From assembly GCA_036732025.1 (NCBI GenBank), contig DAINDE010000002.1:81305-145304 (forward strand): 64,000 bases of DNA. Reading direction: 5' to 3'. This document shows, one piece after another, positions 1 through 8,410 of the stretch (positions within the stretch are counted from its first letter, which is position 1; every line of letters starts with the position of its first letter). The notes beneath the pieces are model-generated. The model searched no databases. It saw only the letters and a list, made by a program, of their open reading frames with translations, and was not told the origin of the DNA. The position numbers and the translations under genes were made by a program. Source of the DNA: SSSZ01 sp036732025 (lineage in GTDB: Bacteria; Pseudomonadota; Gammaproteobacteria; Burkholderiales; Rhodocyclaceae).

Positions 1-18
1 CTAGGAAAAACCCCGGAC

Positions 19-675
19 ATGGTGGAAATCCCTAAATCTCAAGTCACCCGCTTCTGCCTGGTGCGCCATGGCGAAACGGAATGGAACGCCGAGCGGCGCA
101 TCCAGGGGCAGATCGACATCGCCCTCAACGCCACCGGTCGGCGGCAGGCGGCGGCGGCCGGCCGCTGGCTGCGCGCCGCCGGGGTGGACGCCGTGTATAG
201 CAGCGACCTCCAGCGTGCCTGGGCCACCGCCTGCGCCATCGGCGAGGCCATCGGGCGACATCCCGTTGCCGTCCCCGAAATGCGCGAGCGACGCTACGGC
301 ATCTTCGAGGGGCTGACCTTCATGGAACTGAAGGAACGTCACCCCGAGGGCTACGCGGCCTATGAGCGGCGGGACCCGGACTACGATTTCGAGTGCGGCG
401 AAAGCCTGCGCCAGATGTTCGCCCGGGTCACCGGCAAACTGGTGGAACTGGCGGGGGCCCACCAGGGGCAGACCGTCGTCGTCGTCCTCCACGGCGGCGT
501 CCTCGACATCATCAACCGCTACGTCCGCGGCAATCCCCTGCATGTCCCGCGGGATTTCCTCATTCCCAACGCTGGCCTCAACTGGATCGCCTGTGCCGGC
601 GGCGCCTGGTCCATCGAGGCCTGGGGCGACACCCGGCACCTGGAAGCGGATGCCCTGGACGAGCTCCCGACGTGA
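19..675 (+). CDS. Histidine phosphatase family protein (phosphoglycerate mutase-like)
   Basis: 218 aa. The N-terminus carries the RHGE signature (residues 16-19; His17 is the expected phospho-acceptor) and the second catalytic histidine lies in LHGG at about residue 158, so the protein belongs to the histidine phosphatase superfamily. RHGETEWN and the length fit the cofactor-dependent PGM/CobC/GpmB-like cytosolic branch; the substrate cannot be told from sequence. The ATG at 19 precedes the conserved beta strand by a normal distance. glyA begins 40 bp downstream on the same strand, so co-transcription is possible. Alternatives are an alpha-ribazole phosphatase or a general sugar-phosphate phosphatase. 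Confidence 0.85.
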   Translation: MVEIPKSQVTRFCLVRHGETEWNAERRIQGQIDIALNATGRRQAAAAGRWLRAAGVDAVYSSDLQRAWATACAIGEAIGRHPVAVPEMRERRYGIFEGLTFMELKERHPEGYAAYERRDPDYDFECGESLRQMFARVTGKLVELAGAHQGQTVVVVLHGGVLDIINRYVRGNPLHVPRDFLIPNAGLNWIACAGGAWSIEAWGDTRHLEADALDELPT

Positions 676-715
676 TAAAATTACCGCCCTTTTCAATGGC
701 TTGAGGCATCACACC

Positions 716-1966
716 ATGTTTTCCGCGAAAGACACCCTGGCGAAAACCGACCCCGAACTCTGGCAGGCCATCGAGGCCGAAAACCGCCGCCAGGAAGACC
801 ACATCGAACTGATCGCCTCGGAAAACTACGTGAGCCGCGCGGTCATGGAAGCCCAGGGCTCCCAGCTCACCAACAAGTACGCCGAAGGCTACCCTGGCAA
901 GCGCTACTACGGCGGCTGCGAGCACGTGGACGTCGCCGAGCAACTGGCCATCGACCGCCTGAAGAAACTCTTCGGCGCCGAGGCAGCCAACGTCCAGCCC
1001 AACTCCGGATCCCAGGCCAACCAGGCCGTGCTGATGGCCTTCTGCAAGCCCGGCGACACCATCATGGGCATGAGCCTGGCCGAAGGCGGCCACCTCACCC
1101 ACGGCATGGCCCTCAACATGTCCGGCAAGTGGTTCAACGTCGTTTCCTACGGCCTCGACGAGAAGGAAGAGATCGACTACGAGCGCATGGAAGCCCTGGC
1201 CCGGGAGCACAAGCCCCGTCTCATCATCGCCGGTGCCTCCGCCTACGCCCTGCGCATCGATTTCGAGCGCTTCGCCAAGATCGCCAAGGAAGTGGGCGCC
1301 ATCTTCATGGTGGACATGGCCCACTACGCCGGCCTCGTCGCCGCCGGCTACTACCCCAACCCGGTGCCCCATGCCGACGTGGTCACCTCCACCACCCACA
1401 AGACCCTGCGCGGTCCCCGGGGCGGCATCATCCTCATGAAGGCCGAGTACGAGAAGGCCATCAACTCCGCCATCTTCCCTGGCCTCCAGGGCGGCCCCCT
1501 GATGCACGTCATCGCCGCCAAGGCCGTCGCCTTCAAGGAAGCGGCGAGCCCGTCCTTCCGCGCCTATCAGGAGCAGGTCATCGCCAACGCCCGCGTCATG
1601 GCCCGGGTGCTGTCCGAGGAGCGCGGCCTGCGCATCGTCTCCGGCCGCACCGAAAGCCACGTCTTCCTCGTCGACCTGCGTCCCAAAAACATCACCGGCA
1701 AGGACGCCGAGGCGGCGCTGGGCCGCGCCCACATTACGGTCAACAAGAACGGCATCCCCAACGACCCCCAGAAGCCCTTCGTCACCTCCGGCATCCGCAT
1801 CGGCTCGCCGGCCATGACCACCCGCGGTTTCACCGAGATCGAAGCAGAGAAGGTCGCCCACCTCGTCGCCGACGTGCTCGACGCCCCCAACGACGAGGCG
1901 GTGGCCGCCAAGGTGCGGGAACAGGTGGCGGCCCTGTGCGCCAAGTTCCCGGTCTATGGGGAATAA
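716..1966 (+). CDS. glyA: Serine hydroxymethyltransferase
   Basis: 416 aa, the usual bacterial length. It interconverts serine plus tetrahydrofolate with glycine plus 5,10-methylene-tetrahydrofolate in the cytosol and is the main one-carbon source. The PLP lysine is K229 in TTHKTLRGPRGG, the same number as in E. coli GlyA; IELIASENY near the N-terminus and the C-terminal GIRIGSPAMTTRGF are also family signatures. The ATG at 716 is chosen because the open frame upstream of it overlaps the preceding phosphatase gene and is not GlyA-like. nrdR starts 6 bp after the stop, giving the common glyA-nrdR-ribD order. Confidence 0.98.
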   Translation: MFSAKDTLAKTDPELWQAIEAENRRQEDHIELIASENYVSRAVMEAQGSQLTNKYAEGYPGKRYYGGCEHVDVAEQLAIDRLKKLFGAEAANVQPNSGSQANQAVLMAFCKPGDTIMGMSLAEGGHLTHGMALNMSGKWFNVVSYGLDEKEEIDYERMEALAREHKPRLIIAGASAYALRIDFERFAKIAKEVGAIFMVDMAHYAGLVAAGYYPNPVPHADVVTSTTHKTLRGPRGGIILMKAEYEKAINSAIFPGLQGGPLMHVIAAKAVAFKEAASPSFRAYQEQVIANARVMARVLSEERGLRIVSGRTESHVFLVDLRPKNITGKDAEAALGRAHITVNKNGIPNDPQKPFVTSGIRIGSPAMTTRGFTEIEAEKVAHLVADVLDAPNDEAVAAKVREQVAALCAKFPVYGE

Positions 1967-1972
1967 AGCGCA

Positions 1973-2434
1973 GTGAAATGCCCTTTCTGCGGCGCCGACG
2001 ATACCGCGGTCGTTGATACCCGCCTCAACGACGAAGGCGACATCGTCCGCCGCCGCAGGAAGTGCAACGCCTGCGACAAGCGCTTCACCACCTACGAGCG
2101 GGCGGAAATCCGCCTGCCCCAGGTGGTCAAGAAAAACGGCTCGCGCACCGAGTACAACCGCGACAAGCTGCGGGCCAGCCTCGAACTGGCGCTGCGCAAG
2201 CGCCCCGTCTCCACCGAGTCGGTGGATGCCGCCATTACCGACATCGAGGACAAGCTGCTGTCCTCCGGCGAGCGGGAAGTGACCTCCCAGCAGGTGGGCG
2301 AACTGGTCATGCGGGAACTGAAGAAGCTCGACAAGGTGGCCTACATCCGCTTTGCCTCGGTGTACCGCAATTTCGAGGACGTGGACGCCTTCTCCCGGGC
2401 CATCCGCGAAGTCTCCCCCGCCAAGAAATCCTAA
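1973..2434 (+). CDS. nrdR: Transcriptional repressor NrdR
   Basis: 153 aa. NrdR is the nucleotide-sensing repressor of ribonucleotide reductase genes. The zinc ribbon is complete (C3, C6, C31, C34) and is followed by an ATP-cone domain from about residue 46 (RLPQVVKKNGSRTEYNRDK). Translation starts at a GTG (1973), the only start that keeps the first Cys pair. It sits 6 bp behind glyA and 10 bp before ribD, so the three are probably one transcript. Its NrdR-box targets are not visible in this window. Confidence 0.97.
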   Translation: MKCPFCGADDTAVVDTRLNDEGDIVRRRRKCNACDKRFTTYERAEIRLPQVVKKNGSRTEYNRDKLRASLELALRKRPVSTESVDAAITDIEDKLLSSGEREVTSQQVGELVMRELKKLDKVAYIRFASVYRNFEDVDAFSRAIREVSPAKKS

Positions 2435-2444
2435 GCTTCGCCGC

Positions 2445-3533
2445 GTGAGCTTCTCCGCCACCGACCACGCTTTCATGGCCCAGGCCCTGCGCCTGGCGGA
2501 GCAGGGGCTATTCACCACCACGCCGAATCCCCGGGTCGGCTGCGTCCTGGTCAAGGACGGCATCGTGGTCGGCGAAGGCTGGCACGCCCGGGCCGGCGAA
2601 GCCCATGCCGAACCCCTGGCCCTGGCGGCGGCAGGCGCCGCTGCCCGCAACGCCACCGCCTACGTCACCCTGGAGCCCTGCAGCCACCATGGCCGCACGC
2701 CGCCCTGCGCCGACGCCCTCGTCGCCGCCGGCGTTGCCCGGGTAGTGGCGGCCATGGCTGATCCCAACCCCCTGGTGGCTGGCGAAGGCTTCGCCCGGCT
2801 GCGGGCAGCCGGCATCGATACCGCCTGCGGCCTGCTGGAAAACGAGGCGCGGGAACTCAACATCGGCTTCGTCTCCCGCATGACCCGAGGCCGCCCCTGG
2901 CTGCGCTTGAAGGCGGCCGCCAGCCTGGACGGCAAGACGGCCCTCGACAACGGTGCCAGCCAGTGGATCACCGGGCCCGATGCCCGCCGCGACGGCCACC
3001 GCTGGCGGGCACGGGCCTGCGCCGTGCTCACCGGCATCGGCACGGTGAAGGACGACGACCCTCAACTCACCGTGCGCGATGTGGAAACCTCCCGCCAGCC
3101 GCTCCGGGTGGTGGTGGACAGCAAGCTGGAGACGCCGCTGACGGCCCGTATCCTGCAGGGCGGCAACGTCCTGGTGGCGGGGGCGGTAGCCGACGCCAGC
3201 CGCATCGCCGCCCTGCAGGCGGCCAGCGCCGAGGTATTCATCCAGCCCAACGCCGCCGGCAAGGTCGATCTGGCGGGCTTGCTGGCCGAACTGGCCCGGC
3301 GCGGCATCAATGAGGTCCACGCCGAAGCCGGCTGCAAGCTCAACGGCTCGCTACTGCGGGAGGGGCTGGTGGACGAACTGCTGCTCTACCTGGCGCCGTG
3401 CCTGGTGGGCCACGACGCCCAGGGGCTCTTCAACCTGGCCGCCCTGACAAGTCTGGACGACAGGCGGCGGCTGGTTCTGCGGGATGTCCGTCAGATCGGG
3501 GCAGATATCCGGGTGCTTGCCCGGCCGGCGTAG
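2445..3533 (+). CDS. ribD: Bifunctional riboflavin deaminase/reductase RibD
   Basis: 362 aa from a GTG at 2445. The N-terminal deaminase has the zinc motif HAE (54-56) and PC..PPC (C79, C88); the C-terminal half is the NADPH-dependent reductase (SLDGKTAL..SQWITG). It carries out the second and third steps of riboflavin synthesis from GTP. The start is preferred over upstream in-frame codons because those overlap nrdR and add non-conserved residues. The last 104 bp overlap the 3' end of the minus-strand moeB-like gene, which is unusual (see findings). Confidence 0.96.
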   Translation: MSFSATDHAFMAQALRLAEQGLFTTTPNPRVGCVLVKDGIVVGEGWHARAGEAHAEPLALAAAGAAARNATAYVTLEPCSHHGRTPPCADALVAAGVARVVAAMADPNPLVAGEGFARLRAAGIDTACGLLENEARELNIGFVSRMTRGRPWLRLKAAASLDGKTALDNGASQWITGPDARRDGHRWRARACAVLTGIGTVKDDDPQLTVRDVETSRQPLRVVVDSKLETPLTARILQGGNVLVAGAVADASRIAALQAASAEVFIQPNAAGKVDLAGLLAELARRGINEVHAEAGCKLNGSLLREGLVDELLLYLAPCLVGHDAQGLFNLAALTSLDDRRRLVLRDVRQIGADIRVLARPA

Positions 3534-4275
3534 GGCCGCACACGGCGCAACGCTCGTCCTTCTTGAAACGGACGCTGCGCCACTCCATTTCCAGCGTGTC
3601 GAGCAATAGCAGGCGCCCGGCCAGGGATTCGCCGATGCCGGCCACCAGCTTCAGGGCCTCGGCCGCCTGCATGGTGCCGATGATGCCGGTCAGCGGCGCG
3701 AAGACGCCCATGACGGCGCAGCGGACCTCCTCGACCTCGTCCCCCTCGGGAAAAAGGCAGTGGTAACAGGGGGAATCGTCCCGGGACAGGTCATAGACGG
3801 TGATCTGGCCGTCGAAGCGGATGCCGGCGCCGGAAACCAGTGGCTTCTTGTGATGGACGCAGGCCCGGTTGATGGCGTGGCGGGTGGCGAAGTTGTCGCT
3901 GCAATCAAGCACCACGTCGGCGCTGGCGACGAGGGCGTCCAGTTCGGCGCCGGACAGCCGCCGGTTGAGGGGCACCACCTGCACGTCCGGGTTGATGGCC
4001 GCCAGGCCCACTTTGCCCGACTCCGCCTTGGGCATGTCCACCCGGTCCATGGTGTGCAGGATCTGCCGCTGCAGGTTGGTGAAATCGACAATGTCGCCAT
4101 CGGCGAGGGTGAGCTTGCCGATGCCGGCGGAGGCCAGGTAGAGGGCGGCGGGGGAGCCCAGGCCGCCAGCCCCGATGACGAGGGCGTGGGCGTCAAGGAT
4201 GCGCTGCTGGCCCTCGATGCCGAGGGCGTCGAGGAGGATGTGGCGGCTATAGCGGAGGAGTTGTTGGTCGTTCAT
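3430..4275 (-). CDS. moeB: ThiF/MoeB-family adenylyltransferase (HesA/MoeB/ThiF)
   Basis: 281 aa from the ATG at 4275. E1-like enzyme that adenylates the C-terminus of a ubiquitin-fold sulfur carrier such as MoaD or ThiS. Seen: nucleotide-binding GAGGLG (35-40), the DxDxVxxxNLxRQ stretch, and two zinc CxxC pairs (CYHC and CAVC). MoeB proteins normally end just after the second pair, but here the frame runs about 34 more codons into ribD, giving a Pro/Arg-rich tail with no recognisable domain. A second ATG at 4287 lies in the T-run of the upstream terminator and is less likely. MoeB and ThiF cannot be separated by sequence alone. Confidence 0.88.
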   Translation of the reverse strand: MNDQQLLRYSRHILLDALGIEGQQRILDAHALVIGAGGLGSPAALYLASAGIGKLTLADGDIVDFTNLQRQILHTMDRVDMPKAESGKVGLAAINPDVQVVPLNRRLSGAELDALVASADVVLDCSDNFATRHAINRACVHHKKPLVSGAGIRFDGQITVYDLSRDDSPCYHCLFPEGDEVEEVRCAVMGVFAPLTGIIGTMQAAEALKLVAGIGESLAGRLLLLDTLEMEWRSVRFKKDERCAVCGPTPAGQAPGYLPRSDGHPAEPAAACRPDLSGRPG

Positions 4276-4284
4276 GGCGGGCAA

Positions 4285-4316
4285 CAAAAAAGGAGCGCTG
4301 CCCGGGCACGCTCCTT
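4285..4316 (-). terminator. Rho-independent terminator after the 4333-4737 gene
   Basis: On the minus strand AAGGAGCG pairs with CGCTCCTT (4309-4316 with 4290-4297) around a GC-rich loop and is followed by a run of Ts (plus-strand As 4285-4291). It lies 17 bp beyond the stop of the conserved hypothetical gene and 10 bp before the moeB start, so moeB would need read-through or its own promoter. Confidence 0.75.
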
Positions 4317-4332
4317 CGTTCGGGAAGAGGGG

Positions 4333-4737
4333 CTACTTGTATTCCCGCCACTCCGGGGGGGTTTCGTCGTGGTCGCCGTGGGGGTGGTGCTCCCAGGCCT
4401 TGACGTAGGCTTCCTGGGAGGAGCGCTTGAGGCGCCGCTCGGGCGCGTCGAGGTTGTGCAACTGGGTCTCCTCGACGTAATGGATGAGCGCCCGCATGAG
4501 CTTGCTCATCAGGGTGTTGTCGAGGTGATAGCCCTTGTCCACCAGATGGTCTTCCAGTTCCTGCAGGGTATGGTGGGTCAGCTCGTAGGCCACCCCCACC
4601 GTGCGCCGCTCGTACTGGGGCTCCACCGTTTCCAGGTGCTCGACCCGGCGCAGGTCGTCCGCGGCTTCCGGCACCTGGCCGGGGGGGAACTTGGCGAACA
4701 GGATTTCACGCCGCTTCTTGAGGTCCGGATTGCCCAT
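4333..4737 (-). CDS. Conserved hypothetical protein, soluble, acidic
   Basis: About 134 aa, function unknown. There is no signal peptide or membrane segment. The middle is predicted helical (YELTHHTLQELEDHLVDKGY, then a stretch around LMSKLMRALIHYVEETQ) and the C-terminus is rich in His, Asp and Glu. Two ATGs stand in tandem (4740 and 4737); the GGAGG in front lies better for the second. It sits between ctpA and moeB, 19 bp downstream of the ctpA stop's far side on the same strand, and is closed by a terminator. I do not recognise a named family. Confidence 0.75.
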   Translation of the reverse strand: MGNPDLKKRREILFAKFPPGQVPEAADDLRRVEHLETVEPQYERRTVGVAYELTHHTLQELEDHLVDKGYHLDNTLMSKLMRALIHYVEETQLHNLDAPERRLKRSSQEAYVKAWEHHPHGDHDETPPEWREYK

Positions 4738-4756
4738 CATCCCTCCGCAATAAACC

Positions 4757-6184
4757 CTATTGGGTCTTATTCTGCATGATCTGCAGGCCCTTGAGAAGAT
4801 TCATGGCCTGGGCGAACTGGTAATCGCCGGGACCGGCGTACTCGATGCGCTGCGGCATTTCGTCCTCGGCTTCTTCCTTGCCGTCCTTGCCCTTGTTCTG
4901 GGGCTTGGCGGAGGGCTTCGGCGCCGTCTTGGCTTCGGGCTTGGCGGGCTCCTTGGGCGCTTCCTTTTCCTTGTCGTTGGTCAGGTGCCGCTCCAGGTCG
5001 GCCTCCCGCAGGCGGGCTGCGGAGGAGATGCTGCCGTTGGGCGTTTCTTCGACCACGATGTCGGGGACGATGCCCTTGGCCTGGATGGAACGGCCGCTGG
5101 GGGTGTAGTAGCGGGCCGTCGTCAGCTTGATGGCGGTGTTGCCGGGCAGGGGCAGCACAGTCTGCACGGAACCCTTGCCGAAGCTCTGGGTGCCCATGAC
5201 CACCGCGCGCTTGTGGTCCTGGAGGGCGCCGGCGACGATTTCCGAGGCCGAGGCGGAGCCGCTGTTGACCAGCACCACCATGGGCACCTTCTTCACTTCC
5301 GGCGGCAGGCCCTTGAGGTAATCCTCCTTGCTGCCCCGCAGGTAGTCGGCCGGGCGGGCGAGGAACTCCTGCTTGGCGTCCTCGGTGCGGCCATCGGTGG
5401 AGACCACCTTGACGTTGGGGGGCAGGAAGGCGGCGGAAACGCCGATGGCGCCGTTGAGCAGGCCGCCCGGGTCGTTGCGCAGGTCGAGGACGAGGCCCTT
5501 GAGGGCGCCCTGCTTGTAGAGGTCGGTCAGGTGCTTGGCCAGGTTGGCGCCGGTGTTCTCCTGGAACTGGGTGATGCGCACCCAGCCGAAACCGGGCTCC
5601 ACCAGCTTGGACTTGACGCTCTGCACCTTGATGACTTCGCGCACCAGGGTGATTTCGATGGGCTTCGCTTCGCCCTTGCGGATGATGGTCAACTTGATCG
5701 GCGTCTTGGGTTTGCCGCGCATCTTCTTGACCGCCTCATTGAGGGTCATGCCCTTCACCGGGGTGTCGTCGAGCTTGAAGATGAGGTCGCCGGCCTTCAG
5801 TCCGGCGCGGAAGGCGGGCGTGTCCTCGATGGGGGAAACCACCTTGACCAGGCCGTCCTCCATGCCCACCTCGATGCCCAGGCCGCCGAATTCGCCCTGG
5901 GTGCCCACCTGGAGGTCCTTGAAGGAATCGGCATCGAGGTAGGCGGAGTGGGGGTCGAGGTTGGAGAGCATGCCGGAGATCGCGTTGGCGATCATCTTCT
6001 TGTCCTCCACCGGCTCCACGTAGCCCTGCTTGATGGCGTTATAGACCTCGGCGAAGGTACGCAGATCCTCGATGGGCAGACCGGTCTTGGCCTCCTTGTC
6101 CGCCAGGGCGGGCAGGTGGAGGCTGATGAGGGCACCGGCGATGAAACCGCCCAGTGCGAGGCTGAAGGTCTTCATTTTGCTCAT
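4757..6184 (-). CDS. ctpA: Carboxyl-terminal processing protease (S41 family)
   Basis: 475 aa from the ATG at 6184. Periplasmic serine protease that trims or degrades proteins from their C-terminus. An N-terminal signal/anchor segment (about 6-28) is followed by a PDZ domain (about 95-180) and the S41 core. The catalytic serine is in SGSASASE (S312) with the lysine in SFGKGS (K337). A Lys/Glu/Pro-rich linker (about 405-450) precedes a short C-terminal segment. The start overlaps the envC stop as ATGA, so the two are translationally coupled; the pairing fits a joint role in cell-wall remodelling. Confidence 0.95.
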   Translation of the reverse strand: MSKMKTFSLALGGFIAGALISLHLPALADKEAKTGLPIEDLRTFAEVYNAIKQGYVEPVEDKKMIANAISGMLSNLDPHSAYLDADSFKDLQVGTQGEFGGLGIEVGMEDGLVKVVSPIEDTPAFRAGLKAGDLIFKLDDTPVKGMTLNEAVKKMRGKPKTPIKLTIIRKGEAKPIEITLVREVIKVQSVKSKLVEPGFGWVRITQFQENTGANLAKHLTDLYKQGALKGLVLDLRNDPGGLLNGAIGVSAAFLPPNVKVVSTDGRTEDAKQEFLARPADYLRGSKEDYLKGLPPEVKKVPMVVLVNSGSASASEIVAGALQDHKRAVVMGTQSFGKGSVQTVLPLPGNTAIKLTTARYYTPSGRSIQAKGIVPDIVVEETPNGSISSAARLREADLERHLTNDKEKEAPKEPAKPEAKTAPKPSAKPQNKGKDGKEEAEDEMPQRIEYAGPGDYQFAQAMNLLKGLQIMQNKTQ

Positions 6185-7554
6185 TTCAAACTGGCCCATT
6201 TCATGGGGTCGATCGGTTGCCCCTGGTGTCGGAGTTCAAAGTATAAACCGGATTCCGGATTGCCCCCGCTGTTGCCCACGGTGGCGATGGTTTCTCCGCC
6301 CTTGACGGCTTCGCCCACCTGCTTGAACAGGGAATCATTGTTGCCGTAGATGGACAGGTAGGCGTCGCCGTGGTCCACGATGAGCAGGTTGCCGAAGCCG
6401 CGCATCCACTCGGCGAAAACCACGCGTCCGCTGGCTACGGCCTTGACGTCGCCGCCGGCGCCGGCGCGGATGAAGAGGCCCTTCCAGGTGCCGCCGCCCT
6501 CGCGGCTGCCGCCGAAGCGGCCGGCCACAGTGCCCCGCGCCGGCAGGCGCAGGCTACCCTTGAGGCGGGCGAAGTTGCCGCTGGAGGCGACCGGTTCCAG
6601 GTGGTTTTCCACCTCGGCGGCCCGGGGGCGGGGGGCGTCGCCGGGCCGCTCCGCCTGGCGGTTCGGCTCCGCTTCCGCGGCCGACCGCCTGGGTCCGGGC
6701 GGCTGGGCCGCCCTCGCTGCCTTTGCCGCCTCCGCCGCCCGGGCGGCGGCCTGGGCGGCGAGCACCTTGCTCAGGCGGTCGATGAGCTGGGTCATGCGTT
6801 TCTCATCCTGCTGCAGGTTGCCGATTTCCTTGCGCTGGCTGCGCACCCGGTCGGAAATCTGGGCCAGGATGGCCTTGCGCTCCTCCCGCTGGCGGGAGAG
6901 GGCGTCGTGCTGCTTCTTCTGCTCCGCCTCCACCTGGGCCAGTTCGTCGGCCCGCTCCTGGGTGCTGGCGGCCAGGGTCTTCTTGCGAGCCAGGTTGGCG
7001 TTGATTTCCCCCAGCAATTCCGCCCGGGTGCGGGCAATGGCGGCCAAGTAGTGCAGGTCCCGGGCGATCTGGTTGGGATCGTCGCCGTTGAGGAGCAGTT
7101 GCAGGGAATCCGGCGTGCCGCGCAGGTACTGGCGGTAGAGCAGCTTGTCCAGCTGGCTGCGCTGCTGTTCCAGGGTGGCGCCCAGTTCCTGGGATTGGCG
7201 GGCCAGTTCCGCGAGGCGGTCCTGCAACTGCCCGCGCTGGCCGCCCAGCCGGCGCAGGTCCCGCTGCAGGTTGGAAATCTCCCGCTCCGATTCGCGCAGG
7301 CGGTCGGCGGCGTCGGCCCGGTCGCCCTCGCTGCTGGCCAGGTCGCTGCGCAGGGCCTCGATGCGGCTGCGCAGCTCCTGCAGGTCCGCCTGCTTGTCGG
7401 CGATTTCCGGGGCGGCGGCGGGCCGTTCGGGGGGCGCCGGCTTGCGTGGGGCCTTGGCGCTTGCCGGCACCGCCGCCAGGGCCAGGGCCAGGGCGGCGGC
7501 GGCAAGGGCCCGGGGCCGCCGGCGGATCAGGGGGGGTGCCGAGATGGGCTGCAT
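6181..7554 (-). CDS. envC: Murein hydrolase activator EnvC-like (M23/LytM)
   Basis: 457 aa. A signal peptide (hydrophobic Ala/Leu stretch to about ASA at residue 34) is followed by two long coiled coils (about 50-270), an Ala/Pro/Arg-rich linker, and a C-terminal LytM domain (about 340-457). EnvC proteins activate septal amidases rather than cut wall themselves; whether the M23 zinc ligands are complete was not resolved. The start at 7554 is preferred to the ORF's first ATG (7596), which would put 14 polar residues before the signal peptide. It overlaps ctpA by 4 bp and is divergent from the arsR-like gene. Confidence 0.9.
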   Translation of the reverse strand: MQPISAPPLIRRRPRALAAAALALALAAVPASAKAPRKPAPPERPAAAPEIADKQADLQELRSRIEALRSDLASSEGDRADAADRLRESEREISNLQRDLRRLGGQRGQLQDRLAELARQSQELGATLEQQRSQLDKLLYRQYLRGTPDSLQLLLNGDDPNQIARDLHYLAAIARTRAELLGEINANLARKKTLAASTQERADELAQVEAEQKKQHDALSRQREERKAILAQISDRVRSQRKEIGNLQQDEKRMTQLIDRLSKVLAAQAAARAAEAAKAARAAQPPGPRRSAAEAEPNRQAERPGDAPRPRAAEVENHLEPVASSGNFARLKGSLRLPARGTVAGRFGGSREGGGTWKGLFIRAGAGGDVKAVASGRVVFAEWMRGFGNLLIVDHGDAYLSIYGNNDSLFKQVGEAVKGGETIATVGNSGGNPESGLYFELRHQGQPIDPMKWASLK

Positions 7555-7602
7555 CGGGTTGTCCGCAGGGGAGCGGGCGCCATCAATGAGATGCATTAAT
7601 GT

Positions 7603-7631
7603 CTGCGAAAAAGAATCTGCTATTTTATAAT
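7603..7631 (+). promoter_or_regulatory. Sigma-70-type promoter of the arsR-rhodanese-grx cassette
   Basis: A perfect TATAAT (7626-7631) lies about 17 bp after a weak -35 (CTGCGA, 7603-7608). Transcription would begin near 7638, downstream of the first ATG of the open frame (7599) and upstream of the SD-like AGAGGG (7649-7654). This places the real start at the TTG 7662. Confidence 0.55.
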
Positions 7632-7661
7632 GACCCGTTCAACCATTCAGAGGGTTTTGCC

Positions 7662-7982
7662 TTGGAATCACCGGCTTTCAACCTTATCGAGAAGCAGGAG
7701 CACATCGAGATGGCAGCGCGCGCCCTCAAGGCCATCGCCCATCCCCTGCGCCTCAAGATCCTCTGCGTGGTGGGCGACCAGGAGGCCTGTGTGCAGGAGA
7801 TCGTCGATGCGGTGGGCACTTCCCAGAGCAACATCTCCCAGCATCTTGCCATCCTGCGCGAAAAGGGCGTCCTGCTCACCCGCAAGGACGCCAACCGGGT
7901 CTATTACCGTGTCGGCGACGCCCGCACCCTCCAGCTCATCGGCATGATGCGCGAGGTCTTCTGCGGCGTGCCCATGCATTGA
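7662..7982 (+). CDS. ArsR-family regulator, persulfide-sensor type (SqrR/BigR/YgaV-like)
   Basis: 106 aa from TTG 7662; a longer frame from ATG 7599 (127 aa) exists, but the promoter -10 lies inside it. The winged-helix domain is clear (ALKAIAHPLRLKIL, SQSNISQHLAILREKGVL, VYYRVGD). Cysteines are C35 in RLKILC and C101 in VFCGVP, the same two places as in the sulfane-sulfur sensors YgaV, BigR and SqrR; C43 is extra. No metal-binding ELCVCDL motif is seen. The next genes encode a rhodanese and a glutaredoxin, so control of sulfane-sulfur handling is inferred, not shown. Confidence 0.85.
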   Translation: MESPAFNLIEKQEHIEMAARALKAIAHPLRLKILCVVGDQEACVQEIVDAVGTSQSNISQHLAILREKGVLLTRKDANRVYYRVGDARTLQLIGMMREVFCGVPMH

Positions 7983-7990
7983 GCGCAGCA

Positions 7991-8410
7991 ATGGAATTCA
8001 TCAACCAGAACATCCTCCTCGTTTCCGTCGTCGTCGTCAGCGGCCTGGCGCTGCTGTGGCCGCTTTTCATCCGCGGCGCCGGCGCCCGGGTCAACCCGGC
8101 CGAGGCGACTCTCCTCATCAACCGCGAGGACGCCCACGTGGTCGACGTGCGCGAGCCCGACGAGTTCGCCGCCGGCCATCTGCCGGAGGCCCGCAACATC
8201 CCTTCGGGCAAGCTGGCCGACCGCATCGGCGAGCTGGAAAAATACAAGGACAAGCCCCTCATCGTCTGCTGCGCTTCCGGCATGCGTTCCGCCAAGGCCT
8301 GCAGCGAATTGAAGAAGCAGGGCTTCGCCCGCCTCTACAACCTGGCCGGCGGCGTCGATTCCTGGGCCCAGGCCGGCCTGCCCATCAAGAAGGGGACCCG
8401 CAACAAATGA
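7991..8410 (+). CDS. Membrane-anchored rhodanese-like sulfurtransferase
   Basis: 139 aa. One N-terminal transmembrane helix (about 8-27) is followed by a single rhodanese domain (about 35-135) with DVREPDEFAAGHLPEARNIP and the active loop CASGMRS, Cys94 being the expected persulfide carrier. The loop size fits sulfur rather than arsenate or phosphate chemistry. The ATG at 7991 is chosen; a TTG overlapping the upstream stop would add four residues. It lies between an ArsR-type sensor and grxC, the latter coupled by an ATGA overlap. YibN-like proteins upstream of grxC-secB are a known arrangement. Confidence 0.9.
   Translation: MEFINQNILLVSVVVVSGLALLWPLFIRGAGARVNPAEATLLINREDAHVVDVREPDEFAAGHLPEARNIPSGKLADRIGELEKYKDKPLIVCCASGMRSAKACSELKKQGFARLYNLAGGVDSWAQAGLPIKKGTRNK

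Noticed and set aside
578..2656. Long minus-strand frame opposite glyA and nrdR
   Set aside because: No domain, biased composition, and both plus-strand genes are certain.
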